A stretch of 55,045 nucleotides of DNA from CAYOMP01 sp964405075 (lineage in GTDB: Bacteria > Bacillota > Clostridia > Lachnospirales > Lachnospiraceae), in the NCBI GenBank assembly GCA_964405075.1, contig CAYOMP010000002.1:1-55045 (forward strand). The letters run 5' to 3'. Numbering within the stretch: the first letter of the stretch is position 1; each line of letters begins with the position of its first letter. The notes under the pieces were generated by a model. That model was not told where the DNA came from, did no database searches, and was given only the letters and a program-made list of their open reading frames with translations. The position numbers were made by a program, and so were the translations under genes. Shown piece after piece: positions 43,294 to 52,503 of this stretch.

Positions 43294-43389
43294 TGATTTA
43301 ACACAGATTGCTTGTGACTTTAGTTATAAGATGAACGTGAAAATGACTTGCAATAAGATAAAGTTAGAAAGAAAAGGGGAGGCAGGCTA

Positions 43390-44484
43390 ATGGAAAAGGC
43401 ACAGCAACCCAAGTATATACAAGTTGTAGAGTGGATAAAGAAGCAGATAGCCACTGGCAAGTTGAAACCGGGGGACAAAATATATTCAGAAAATGAATTA
43501 AGCACAATGTTTAATATGAGTCGACAAACCATAAGACATGCTATTGGTGAGTTAGAGGAAGAGGGTATAATCCAGCGTAGACAAGGCAGTGGCACATTTG
43601 TATCGACAGGTGGAATACATACAGCTAATAGAATTAAGACAATGAATATTGCGGTAGTTACAACATATGTTGATGACTATATATTTCCAGGAATTATTAA
43701 AGGGATGGAAAAAGTTATATCGGATGCAGGATACACTCTTCAGATTGCATTTACAAGAAATAGCGTAGAGAAAGAACATAATGTAATTAAAAATATTTTG
43801 GATAGGAATTCGGCAGATGGAATAATAGTAGAACCTACTAAGAGTGGTATACCTAATCCAAATCTGGAGCTATATGAGGAAATTATGGCAAGAGGAATTC
43901 CAATTATATTTTTTAACAGCTATTATCCAGAGCTTAATATTCCAAGAGTAGTGTTAGATGATATGCAAACGGGATATGAGGCAACGAAATATTTGATTAA
44001 AACCGGTTGTAAGAGAATTGGTGGAGTGTTCAAATCGGATGACAGACAAGGGCATTTAAGATATGCGGGATATGTAAAGGCGTTATCTAAATACGGTTTA
44101 ACTCTTAGAGATGAGAATGTATTGTGGATTGATACAGAAGATTTGAAAAATCTGGCTATGGAACCTAATCGAGTGTTGAAAAGATTAGAAGGCTGTGATG
44201 GCTGTGTCTGCTATAATGATCAGGCTGCATCAGCAATAGAAAAGATATGTATATCTGAAAAAATAAATATACCTAAGGATTTATCATTAATAAGCATAGA
44301 TGATTCAGAAATTTCTCAAAATTGTGAGGTGCCTTTAACCTCAATAGTTCATCCTATGAAAAAGTTAGGAAAAAAGGTGGCTGAGAATTTGTTACAGTTA
44401 ATTGATGGGGGCAATCCAAAGGACGCTACATTTGAATTTGCTCCGGTAATTGTGGAGAGAGAATCCACCAAAGGGAAAGTGTAA
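43390..44484 (+). CDS. araR: AraR-type L-arabinose repressor (GntR DNA-binding, LacI-like sensor)
   Basis: This 364-aa repressor has an N-terminal GntR winged helix (about residues 8-75: YIQVVEWIKKQIATGKLKPGD, SENELSTMFNMSRQTIRHAIGELEEEGII, RRQGSGTFVS) fused to a LacI/PurR-like periplasmic-binding domain (from about residue 85: MNIAVVTTYVDDYIFPGIIKGME). This fusion is the hallmark of AraR. It lies directly before araA-araB-araD. Arabinose would release it from the DNA. GGGGAGG precedes the ATG at 43390. Putative operators sit at 43226-43253, suggesting autoregulation, and the ara genes may be read through from its promoter. Confidence 0.93.
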   Translation: MEKAQQPKYIQVVEWIKKQIATGKLKPGDKIYSENELSTMFNMSRQTIRHAIGELEEEGIIQRRQGSGTFVSTGGIHTANRIKTMNIAVVTTYVDDYIFPGIIKGMEKVISDAGYTLQIAFTRNSVEKEHNVIKNILDRNSADGIIVEPTKSGIPNPNLELYEEIMARGIPIIFFNSYYPELNIPRVVLDDMQTGYEATKYLIKTGCKRIGGVFKSDDRQGHLRYAGYVKALSKYGLTLRDENVLWIDTEDLKNLAMEPNRVLKRLEGCDGCVCYNDQAASAIEKICISEKINIPKDLSLISIDDSEISQNCEVPLTSIVHPMKKLGKKVAENLLQLIDGGNPKDATFEFAPVIVERESTKGKV

Positions 44485-44551
44485 TAAATGATAAAAGGTG
44501 TTGGTTTTATTTGAAAAAGGCAAAGATACATAACTTGAAAAGTAATAAATA

Positions 44552-44577
44552 TGAGAAACTCTTAAGGGGATTTCTCA
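44552..44577 (+). promoter_or_regulatory. Small leader hairpin upstream of araA
   Basis: TGAGAAA (44552-44558) pairs with TTTCTCA (44571-44577). It stands between araR and araA, 49 bp before the araA start. No T-run follows, and no confident separate araA promoter was seen. Confidence 0.4.
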
Positions 44578-44625
44578 AGTATAAATAAACCGTGCATAGC
44601 ACACAAATAGAAGGAGGATATTTCA

Positions 44626-46122
44626 ATGAAAAATTACAAATTTTGGTTTGCAACAGGTTCACAGGATTTATATGGGGATGAATGTTTAGCTAAGGTAGCA
44701 CAGCATTCAAAAATTATTGTTGAAGAGTTAAACAAATCAGGGATTTTACCATTTGAAGTTGTTTGGAAACCTACATTAATTACTAATGAAGTAATCAGAA
44801 AAACATTTAATGAAGCTAATGCAGATGAAGAATGTGCTGGTGTAATTACTTGGATGCATACTTTCTCACCAGCTAAATCATGGATTATCGGTTTACAGGA
44901 ATATAGAAAACCATTATTGCATTTACATACACAATTTAATGAAGAAATCCCATATGACACAATTGATATGGATTTTATGAATGAAAATCAGTCAGCTCAT
45001 GGAGATAGAGAATATGGACACATTGTATCTCGTATGAATATTGAAAGAAAAGTTATTGTTGGACATTGGGCAGACAAAGAAGTACAGGAAAGAATCGCAA
45101 GCTGGATGAGAACAGCTATCGGTGTTATGGAATCAAGCCACATTAGAGTATGTCGTTTTGGCGATAATATGAATAATGTTGCTGTTACAGAAGGTGACAA
45201 GGTAGAAGCACAGATTAAATTTGGTTGGGAAATTGATCATTACTGTGTAAACGATTTAGTAGATTATGTGGACGCTGTATCTGCTGGAGATACAAATGCG
45301 TTAGTAGAAGAATATTACAGTAAATATAAAATTATAGACGAAGGAAGAGATTTAGACGAATTCAAGAGACATGTAGCTGTTCAGGCTCAGATTGAAATCG
45401 GTCTTGAAAAATTCTTAAAAGACAATAATTATCATGCAGTTGTTACTCACTTTGGTATGTTAGGTGGATTAAAGCAGTTACCAGGTCTTGCAATTCAGAG
45501 AATTATGGAAAAAGGCTATGGTTTCGGTGCTGAAGGTGACTGGAAAGTAGCTGCAATGGTTCGTTTAATGAAACTTATGACAGCTGATATAAAAGATGCT
45601 AAGGGTACTTCAATGATGGAAGACTACACATACAACTTAGTAAAGGGCAAAGAAGGAATATTACAGGCTCATATGTTAGAGGTTTGTCCATCTGTTGCTG
45701 AGGGTGAAATTGGAATTAAGGTATGTCCATTATCAATGGGTAATAGAGAAGACCCGGCTCGTTTAGTATTTACTTCAAAAACAGGTCCTGCTGTTGCTAC
45801 ATCACTTGTTGATTTGGGTGACAGATTCAGACTTATCATTAATGAAGTTGATTGTAAAAAGGTTGAAAAACCAATGCCAAAATTACCAGTTGCTACAGCT
45901 TACTGGACACCACAGCCAAATCTTAAAACAGGTGCTGAAGCTTGGATTTATGCTGGTGGAGCACATCATACAGCATTCTCTTATGACCTTACTGCAGAGC
46001 AGATGGTTGACTGGGCAGCAGCAATGGGAATTGAAAGTGTTGTAATTGATAAAGACACAACAATTAGAGATTTCAGAAATGAATTAAGATGGAATGACAT
46101 GGCATATAAATTTATGAGATAA
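44626..46122 (+). CDS. araA: L-arabinose isomerase
   Basis: This 498-aa enzyme converts L-arabinose to L-ribulose, using Mn2+. It has the family opening KFWFATGSQDLYGDE, the conserved VITWMHTFSPAKSWI and LLHLHTQFNEEIPY segments and the metal-binding AEGDWK and HAHMLEVCPS-like stretches (GAEGDWKVAAMVRLMK, LQAHMLEVCPSVAEG), with HTAFSYDLT near the C-terminus. Length is that of bacterial AraA. AAGGAGG precedes the ATG at 44626. It is the first enzyme of the araA-araB-araD set. Confidence 0.97.
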   Translation: MKNYKFWFATGSQDLYGDECLAKVAQHSKIIVEELNKSGILPFEVVWKPTLITNEVIRKTFNEANADEECAGVITWMHTFSPAKSWIIGLQEYRKPLLHLHTQFNEEIPYDTIDMDFMNENQSAHGDREYGHIVSRMNIERKVIVGHWADKEVQERIASWMRTAIGVMESSHIRVCRFGDNMNNVAVTEGDKVEAQIKFGWEIDHYCVNDLVDYVDAVSAGDTNALVEEYYSKYKIIDEGRDLDEFKRHVAVQAQIEIGLEKFLKDNNYHAVVTHFGMLGGLKQLPGLAIQRIMEKGYGFGAEGDWKVAAMVRLMKLMTADIKDAKGTSMMEDYTYNLVKGKEGILQAHMLEVCPSVAEGEIGIKVCPLSMGNREDPARLVFTSKTGPAVATSLVDLGDRFRLIINEVDCKKVEKPMPKLPVATAYWTPQPNLKTGAEAWIYAGGAHHTAFSYDLTAEQMVDWAAAMGIESVVIDKDTTIRDFRNELRWNDMAYKFMR

Positions 46123-46142
46123 AAAATAGACTGGAGGTACAT

Positions 46143-47747
46143 ATGGGATTGACAGTAGAACAAATAAAAAATGATATTAACAGTGCCAAGACAGCACTTG
46201 GTATCGAGTTTGGTTCCACAAGAATAAAAGCAGTTCTTATTGCCGGCGATAATTCACCTATCGCCAGTGGTAGCCATGATTGGGAAAACCGCTATGAAAA
46301 TAATGTATGGACATATAGTTTAGACGACATCTGGAATGGACTTCAGGATGCATACAGTAAGATGGCAGCAGATGTAAAAGAACAATATGATATTACATTA
46401 ACTAATGTAGGTGCCATTGGATTTAGTGCAATGATGCACGGATATATGGCATTTAATGACAAAGAAGAATTATTAGTTCCATTTAGAACATGGAGAAATA
46501 CAATTACTGAAGAGGCTTCAGAAGCTTTGACAAAGGAATTCGACTTCCATATTCCACAAAGATGGAGTATTGCACATTTATATCAGGCAATTCTAAATGG
46601 AGAAGAACATGTTAAGGATATTACATTTCAGACTACTTTGGCAGGATATGTTCATTGGCAGCTGACAGGTGAAAAAGTATTGGGAATTGGTGAAGCTTCA
46701 GGTATGTTCCCAATAGACACAGCAACAAAAGATTTTAATGCTAAAATGAAATCACAGTTTGATGCATTGATTGCTAATAAGAACTTCCCATGGAAAATTG
46801 ATGATATTTTACCTAAGGTATTATCAGCGGGTGAAGAGGCTGGTGTTTTAACAGAAAAAGGTGCTAAGCTCCTTGACGTAAGCGGTAATCTTCAGGCAGG
46901 AATTAAGATGTGTCCACCAGAAGGGGATGCAGGGACAGGAATGGTTGCCACTAATTCTGTTGCCAAAAGAACAGGTAATGTATCAGCGGGAACATCGGTA
47001 TTTGGTATGATTGTAATGGAAAAAGACCTTTCAAAGGCATATCCGGAAATCGATATAGTTACAACTCCAGTGGGAGATAATGTAGCAATGGTTCATTGTA
47101 ACAACTGTACATCAGATATTAATGCCTGGGTAAATTTGTTTAAGGAATTTGCTGAAAGCTTTGGTATGGATGTTGATATGAACAAGCTTTTTGGAACTTT
47201 ATTTAATAAGGCTTTAGAAGGCGATAAAGATTGTGGTGGATTATTAGCGTACAATTATTTTTCAGGAGAACATATTACTAACTTTGAAGAAGGAAGACCA
47301 CTATTTGTCAGAACCCCAGAAAGCAATTTTAATTTGGCAAACTTTATGAGAGTTCATTTATATACTTCACTGGGTGTTTTAAAAACCGGACTTGATATTT
47401 TGCTAAAGCAAGAAGGCGTAAAAGTTGATGAAATATTTGGACATGGTGGTTTGTTTAAGACAAAAGGTGTTGGTCAGAGTATTTTGGCAGCAGCTATTGA
47501 TGCACCGGTATCTGTTATGGAAACAGCGGGTGAAGGTGGTGCATGGGGAATCGCGGTATTAGCTTCATATATGATTAATAAAAATGGAGCAAGTCTGGCT
47601 GATTACCTTAATAAAGAAGTATTTGCAGGTAATAAAGGAACTAAGATTGAACCGGATGCAGAAGATGTTAAAGGTTTTGATGAATTTCTTAAGCGTTATA
47701 CAAAAGGTCTTGCTATCGAAAGAGCAGCAGTTGACAATTTGCGTTAA
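46143..47747 (+). CDS. araB: L-ribulokinase, FGGY family
   Basis: This 534-aa kinase phosphorylates L-ribulose at C5. It has the FGGY ATPase fold: phosphate-1 motif GIEFGSTRIKAVLI near residue 20, the GFSAMMHGYMAF loop and a second domain with AGTSVFGMIV and FGHGGLFKTKGVGQ, followed by ETAGEGGAWG near the adenosine site. Position between araA and araD gives the substrate call, since FGGY kinases are hard to tell apart by motif. The sequence resembles the Lachnospiraceae form, distant from E. coli AraB. It starts 20 bp after araA with GGAGG upstream. Confidence 0.92.
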   Translation: MGLTVEQIKNDINSAKTALGIEFGSTRIKAVLIAGDNSPIASGSHDWENRYENNVWTYSLDDIWNGLQDAYSKMAADVKEQYDITLTNVGAIGFSAMMHGYMAFNDKEELLVPFRTWRNTITEEASEALTKEFDFHIPQRWSIAHLYQAILNGEEHVKDITFQTTLAGYVHWQLTGEKVLGIGEASGMFPIDTATKDFNAKMKSQFDALIANKNFPWKIDDILPKVLSAGEEAGVLTEKGAKLLDVSGNLQAGIKMCPPEGDAGTGMVATNSVAKRTGNVSAGTSVFGMIVMEKDLSKAYPEIDIVTTPVGDNVAMVHCNNCTSDINAWVNLFKEFAESFGMDVDMNKLFGTLFNKALEGDKDCGGLLAYNYFSGEHITNFEEGRPLFVRTPESNFNLANFMRVHLYTSLGVLKTGLDILLKQEGVKVDEIFGHGGLFKTKGVGQSILAAAIDAPVSVMETAGEGGAWGIAVLASYMINKNGASLADYLNKEVFAGNKGTKIEPDAEDVKGFDEFLKRYTKGLAIERAAVDNLR

Positions 47748-47765
47748 TAGAAAAGGGGTAGATTT

Positions 47766-48464
47766 ATGTTAGAAGAATTAAAACAAAAGGTATATGCAGC
47801 TAATATGGAATTACCAAAGTATGGATTAGTTACATTTACTTGGGGAAATGTTAGTGGTATTGACAGAGAAAAAGGTTTATTTGTAATTAAGCCAAGTGGT
47901 GTACCATATGACAAATTAACTGCTGAAGATATGGTAGTTATTGATATGGAAGGTAATAAGGTTGAAGGAAAATATAATCCATCATCAGATACAGCCACTC
48001 ATTTGGAAATCTATAAAGCATTTACAGAAGTAGGTGGAATTGTTCATACACATTCATCTTATGCAACCAGTTGGGCTCAGTCTGGCAGAGATATTCCTTG
48101 TTATGGAACAACTCATGCTGATTATATGTACGGAGAAATTCCTTGTATTCGTTGCCTTAATAAGAAGGAAATCGAAGGAGCTTATGAAGAAAATACAGGT
48201 CATTTAATCGTTGAGGAATTTGCCAGAATGTGTAAAGACCCAATGGCAGTACCGGCAGTTCTTTGTAAGAATCACGGACCATTTACATGGGGAAAAGATG
48301 CTGATGAAGCAGTACATAATGCAGTGGTTCTTGAAGAAGTAGCTAAGATGGCATATAGAACAGAGGTTATTAACTCAAGAGCGCAGGTAGCTCCACAGGA
48401 ATTAATGGATAAGCATTATTATAGAAAACATGGTGCTAATGCTTACTATGGTCAGGGTAAATAA
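47766..48464 (+). CDS. araD: L-ribulose-5-phosphate 4-epimerase
   Basis: This 232-aa class II aldolase-fold enzyme converts L-ribulose-5-phosphate to D-xylulose-5-phosphate. The zinc site is HTHSSYATSWAQSG, with the further His in CKNHGPFTWGKDADEA. The family opening GLVTFTWGNVSGIDRE and PSGVPYDKLTAEDMVV are also intact. The C-terminal MDKHYYRKHGANAYYGQ is typical of AraD. It starts 18 bp after araB with AAAGGGG upstream. It delivers the product used by the transketolase and transaldolase encoded after it. Confidence 0.96.
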   Translation: MLEELKQKVYAANMELPKYGLVTFTWGNVSGIDREKGLFVIKPSGVPYDKLTAEDMVVIDMEGNKVEGKYNPSSDTATHLEIYKAFTEVGGIVHTHSSYATSWAQSGRDIPCYGTTHADYMYGEIPCIRCLNKKEIEGAYEENTGHLIVEEFARMCKDPMAVPAVLCKNHGPFTWGKDADEAVHNAVVLEEVAKMAYRTEVINSRAQVAPQELMDKHYYRKHGANAYYGQGK

Positions 48465-48600
48465 GCTTAGAAATGAATGTATGTTTAAAACATAAGTGCT
48501 TATAGTTTTATGGTGAAATAAGATTGGCCTTGAAATCGTAAGTCTAAAAGAAATATAAAGTTAGTAATACAGTAATTAAAGTTTAGGAGGATATTGAAAA

Positions 48601-49257
48601 ATGAAATTTTTTGTAGATACAGCTAAAATTGAAGATATTAAGAAAGCAAATGAAATGGGAGTAATTTGTGGTGTTACAACTAATCCATCACTTATTGCCA
48701 AAGAAGGTGGCAGAAGTCAGGAAGATGTATTAAAGGAAATCGCATCAATAGTTGACGGACCAATTAGTGGAGAAGTAAAAGCAACTACTGTAGATGCTGA
48801 GGGAATGATTGCTGAAGGTAGAGAAATTGCTAAACTTCATCCAAACATGGTTGTTAAAATTCCAATGACTGTTGAAGGGTTAAAAGCAACAAAGGTTCTT
48901 TCTAAAGAAGGAATTAAAACAAACGTTACATTAATCTTTTCTGCTAATCAGGCATTACTTGCTGCCAGAGCAGGAGCTACATATGTATCACCATTCCTTG
49001 GAAGATTAGATGATATTTCTCAGCCGGGAATTGATTTAATCAGAGATATTGCAGAAATCTTTTCTATACATGGAATTGATACAGAAATTATTGCGGCAAG
49101 TGTACGTAATCCAATTCATGTTACTGATTGTGCATTAGCAGGAGCAGATATTGCAACAGTACCTTATGGTGTTATTGAACAGATGACAAAACATCCTTTA
49201 ACAGAGCAGGGTATTGCTAAATTCCAGAAGGATTATATTGCAGTATTTGGAGAATAA
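48601..49257 (+). CDS. Transaldolase, TalC/FSA family
   Basis: This 218-aa protein is a short transaldolase of the TalC/fructose-6-phosphate aldolase family. It has MKFFVDTAKIEDIKKANEMG, GVTTNPSLIAKEGG, the Schiff-base lysine Lys86 (MVVKIPMT), NVTLIFSANQALLAARAGA and SPFLGRLDD. Full-size TalB would be about 317 aa. TalC-type transaldolase is common in Firmicutes and acts in the non-oxidative pentose phosphate route. It follows araD by 136 bp and precedes transketolase. AGGAGG lies upstream of the ATG at 48601. Confidence 0.93.
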   Translation: MKFFVDTAKIEDIKKANEMGVICGVTTNPSLIAKEGGRSQEDVLKEIASIVDGPISGEVKATTVDAEGMIAEGREIAKLHPNMVVKIPMTVEGLKATKVLSKEGIKTNVTLIFSANQALLAARAGATYVSPFLGRLDDISQPGIDLIRDIAEIFSIHGIDTEIIAASVRNPIHVTDCALAGADIATVPYGVIEQMTKHPLTEQGIAKFQKDYIAVFGE

Positions 49258-49279
49258 TAGAAAATAGTTGTGGAAAATT

Positions 49280-49328
49280 GAGAGAGAGTAGGTTACAATA
49301 ATTAACGAGTGCGTAATTGCTCTCTCTT
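49280..49328 (+). terminator. Intercistronic hairpin between transaldolase and transketolase
   Basis: GAGAGAGAG (49280-49288) pairs with CTCTCTC (49320-49326), with inner pairing of GGTTAC to GTAATT. The T-run is short (TTATG), so it may only partly terminate. Confidence 0.5.
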
Positions 49329-49357
49329 ATGTTTAGAAAAGAAAAGGAGTATATACG

Positions 49358-51343
49358 ATGGGAAATATCGATACTAAATCAGTAAACGCCATAAGAGTTT
49401 TGGCAGCAGATGCAGTACAAAAAGCTAATTCTGGACATCCAGGCTTACCTTTAGGTTCAGCTGCAATGGCATATGAATTATGGGCAAAACATATGAATCA
49501 CAATCCAAAGAATCCACAGTGGGATAACAGAGACAGATTTATTTTATCAGGTGGACATGGTTCAACTTTACTTTATTCATTATTACATTTATTTGGTTAT
49601 GGTTTAACAGTTGAAGACCTTGCTAACTTTAGACAGGATGGTTCATTAACACCAGGACACCCAGAATACGGACATACAGTAGGTGTTGAAGCTACTACAG
49701 GACCTCTTGGAGCAGGTATGGGTATGGCTGTAGGTATGGCTATGGCAGAAGCACATTTAGCATCAGTATTTAACAAGGATGATATGAAAGTAGTAGATCA
49801 CTACACATATGTACTTGGTGGAGATGGATGTATGATGGAAGGTATTTCATCAGAAGCATTTTCATTAGCAGGAACATTAGGCCTTGGTAAACTTATTGTA
49901 TTATACGATTCAAATAAAATTTCTATTGAAGGTGATACAGATATCGCTTTTACAGAAAATGTACAAAAGAGATTTGAAGCTTTTGGATTCCAGACATTGG
50001 TAGTAGAAGATGGAAATAATTTAGAAGAAATTGGAAAAGCAATAGAAGCAGCAAAAGCAGATACAACAAGACCATCTATGATTACAGTTAAGACTCAGAT
50101 TGGTTATGGTTGTCCGGCAAAAATGGGTAAAGCCAGCGCTCATGGTGAACCTCTTGGTGCTGAAAATGTTGATGCATTAAAGGATTTCTTAGAATGGCCA
50201 TCAAAAGAAGCTTTCTTCGTACCGGAAGATGTATATGCTAATTACAAAGAATTAGCAGACAAAGGTGCAAAAGCAGAAGAAGAATGGAATAAATTATTCG
50301 CAGATTATTGTGCAAAATATCCTGAAATGAAAGAATTATGGGATGAATATCATAATAAAGACGCTGCAAAGAAATTATATGATGATGAAGATTTCTGGGC
50401 TGTTCCTGAAAAGGCAGATGCAACTCGTAATCTTTCTGGTGCAGTTATTAATAAAATCAAAGATAAATTACCTAATTTAATTGGTGGTTCAGCTGACCTT
50501 GCTCCATCTAATAAGACAAATATGAGTGGAGCAGGTGATTTTTCTAAAGATAACTATGCAGGAAGAAATTTACACTTTGGTGTTAGAGAATTAGCTATGA
50601 CAGCTATTGGAAATGGTATGATGTTACATGGTGGCTTACAGGCATATGTTGCTACATTCTTTGTATTTAGTGATTACGTTAAACCAATGGCAAGACTTTC
50701 AGCATTAATGAACTTACCATTAACATTTGTATTAACACATGACAGTATTGGTGTTGGTGAAGATGGTCCTACACATGAACCAATTGAACAGTTAGCAATG
50801 TTTAGAGCAATGCCTAACTTTAGCCTATTTAGACCAGCAGATGCTACAGAAACAGCAGCAGCCTGGTATTATGCATTAACTAATGGAAAAACACCTACAG
50901 GTCTTGCTCTTACAAGACAGAACCTTCCTCAGTTAGCAGGTTCCAGCAAAGAAGCATTAAAGGGTGGATATGTTATTGCAGATTCAACAAAGGCTACACC
51001 AGATGCTATTATTTTAGCAAGTGGTTCAGAGGTATCTCTTGCTATTGATGCAAAAGAAGTATTGTTAAAAGATGGTATTGATGTAAGAGTAGTAAGTATG
51101 CCATGTATGGACGTATTTGAACAGCAGTCAGAAGAATATAAGGCTTCTGTACTTCCAAAAGAAGTTCGTAAGAGAGTAGCGGTAGAGGCTCTTAGTGATT
51201 TCGGATGGGGTAAATATGTTGGCTTAGATGGTGCATATGTTACAATGAAAGGCTTTGGTGCTTCAGCTCCAGCAGCAACATTATTCAAGAAATTTGGATT
51301 CACAGTAGACAATGTTGTAAATACCGTAAAAGGATTATTCTAA
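49358..51343 (+). CDS. tkt: Transketolase
   Basis: This 661-aa full-length transketolase transfers two-carbon units between sugar phosphates, using thiamine diphosphate. It has NAIRVLAADAVQKANSGHPG, LSGGHGSTLLYSLLHL, the TPP-Mg motif GDGCMMEGISSEA, the catalytic-histidine region SAHGEPLG, the pyrimidine-domain GVRELAMTAIGNGM with the Glu that activates TPP, and DSIGVGEDGPTHEP with HEP. It follows transaldolase, and the two with araBAD complete the route from L-arabinose to fructose-6-phosphate and glyceraldehyde-3-phosphate. AAGGAG precedes the ATG. A strong terminator follows. Confidence 0.97.
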   Translation: MGNIDTKSVNAIRVLAADAVQKANSGHPGLPLGSAAMAYELWAKHMNHNPKNPQWDNRDRFILSGGHGSTLLYSLLHLFGYGLTVEDLANFRQDGSLTPGHPEYGHTVGVEATTGPLGAGMGMAVGMAMAEAHLASVFNKDDMKVVDHYTYVLGGDGCMMEGISSEAFSLAGTLGLGKLIVLYDSNKISIEGDTDIAFTENVQKRFEAFGFQTLVVEDGNNLEEIGKAIEAAKADTTRPSMITVKTQIGYGCPAKMGKASAHGEPLGAENVDALKDFLEWPSKEAFFVPEDVYANYKELADKGAKAEEEWNKLFADYCAKYPEMKELWDEYHNKDAAKKLYDDEDFWAVPEKADATRNLSGAVINKIKDKLPNLIGGSADLAPSNKTNMSGAGDFSKDNYAGRNLHFGVRELAMTAIGNGMMLHGGLQAYVATFFVFSDYVKPMARLSALMNLPLTFVLTHDSIGVGEDGPTHEPIEQLAMFRAMPNFSLFRPADATETAAAWYYALTNGKTPTGLALTRQNLPQLAGSSKEALKGGYVIADSTKATPDAIILASGSEVSLAIDAKEVLLKDGIDVRVVSMPCMDVFEQQSEEYKASVLPKEVRKRVAVEALSDFGWGKYVGLDGAYVTMKGFGASAPAATLFKKFGFTVDNVVNTVKGLF

Positions 51344-51375
51344 TAATTGTGAAAATCATTAATTATTAATATTGA

Positions 51376-51413
51376 AAAGGGCAAGAAAATAAAGGATTTC
51401 TTGTCCTTTCTTT
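51376..51413 (+). terminator. Terminator after the transketolase gene
   Basis: AAAGGGCAAGAAA (51376-51388) pairs over 13 bp with TTTCTTGTCCTTT (51397-51409), including one G-T pair, and ends in TTTCTTTC. Confidence 0.8.
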
Positions 51414-51500
51414 CATATGTATATTAAGCAAGTCTGGAAGGATTGATCAGGGAAGAGAGTTGTCTTTCAATAATTTAGAAAAAACAGAGGAAATAAGTAA

Positions 51501-52286
51501 ATGACATATACAAAGGATATATTAAAGGAACAATTAAAACAGATGGGTTTAGTAGGAAACGAGGCTATAATGGTTCATTCTTCAATGAAAGCAATAGGAG
51601 ATGTTGAAGGTGGAGCAGATACAGTAGTCGATGTTTTTATGGAATTTTTTGAAGAAGGATTATTTATGACACCTACACATACATGGAAGCAGATGAGTGA
51701 GGAATATAATGTGTTTGACCCTGTGACGGAACCTGGATGTGTTGGAATAATTCCAAATATTTTTATGAAAAGAGAAGGCGTAGTCCGTTCACTTCATCCA
51801 ACTCATAGTATTGCAGCATATGGAAAAGAGGCAAGGAAGTTTGTTATTGGAGAGGAAAAAATGACGACACCTTGTGGTGTTGGTGGTTGTTGGGACAGAT
51901 TAAGAGAGGTTAATGCCAAGATTTTACTGGTTGGGGTTAATCATGTCAAGAATACCTTTATTCATAGTGTTGAAGAGGTATTTGATGTACCTGAACGTTT
52001 TACAGATAAACCAACGCTTTTTAAGATAAAAATGCCCAATGGTGAATTAAGAGAAGTTAATATGTATAGGCATTATAACAGAACTACAGACCATATTTCT
52101 GAAAGCTTTGAGAAGATGGGAGCAGGGTATTTGGAAACAGGAGCAGCAACAAAGGCCCAATTAGGAGATGCCAGGTGTTTGTTGTGTGATGCAAATAAGC
52201 TGTTTGATGTAACAGCAAAAATACTGAAAAAAGAAATTAATTGTTTTATTGAACGAGAAGAAATACCGAGAGAGTGGTACATATAA
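51501..52286 (+). CDS. AAC(3)-family N-acetyltransferase (YokD-like)
   Basis: This 261-aa protein matches the aminoglycoside 3-N-acetyltransferase fold: QMGLVGNEAIMVHSSMKAIGDVEGG, then MTPTHTWKQ, HPTHSIAAYGKEA, TPCGVGGCWDRL and LLVGVNHVKNTFIHSVEE, with the catalytic His and the acetyl-CoA loop in these segments. Chromosomal YokD-like members are common in Firmicutes and need not confer resistance, so their native acceptor is unknown. It lies apart from other resistance genes. The ribosome site is AGAGGAAA before the ATG at 51501. Confidence 0.85.
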   Translation: MTYTKDILKEQLKQMGLVGNEAIMVHSSMKAIGDVEGGADTVVDVFMEFFEEGLFMTPTHTWKQMSEEYNVFDPVTEPGCVGIIPNIFMKREGVVRSLHPTHSIAAYGKEARKFVIGEEKMTTPCGVGGCWDRLREVNAKILLVGVNHVKNTFIHSVEEVFDVPERFTDKPTLFKIKMPNGELREVNMYRHYNRTTDHISESFEKMGAGYLETGAATKAQLGDARCLLCDANKLFDVTAKILKKEINCFIEREEIPREWYI

Positions 52287-52503
52287 TCTACACTGGTATA
52301 GGTGAAAAACAGGAAAGACATTCAGGGGGATATTTTATAATGGACTGGAGATTAGAAGAAAGAAAATAATAAATATTATTAAGGAATGTTGTTTAATAAG
52401 AAAGAGGATTTTTTACATAATTCAGACAATTTACCATTGGAGATATATGTGTAATATGGTAAAATTAAGAAAAGATTTATAGAAAACATCAAGGGGGAAA
52501 GGT

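Noticed and set aside
51501..52286. AAC(3)-family gene as an acquired antibiotic-resistance determinant
   Set aside because: Base composition and codon use match the neighbours, no mobile element is nearby, and the form resembles chromosomal YokD-like proteins. Resistance is not supported by the sequence alone.
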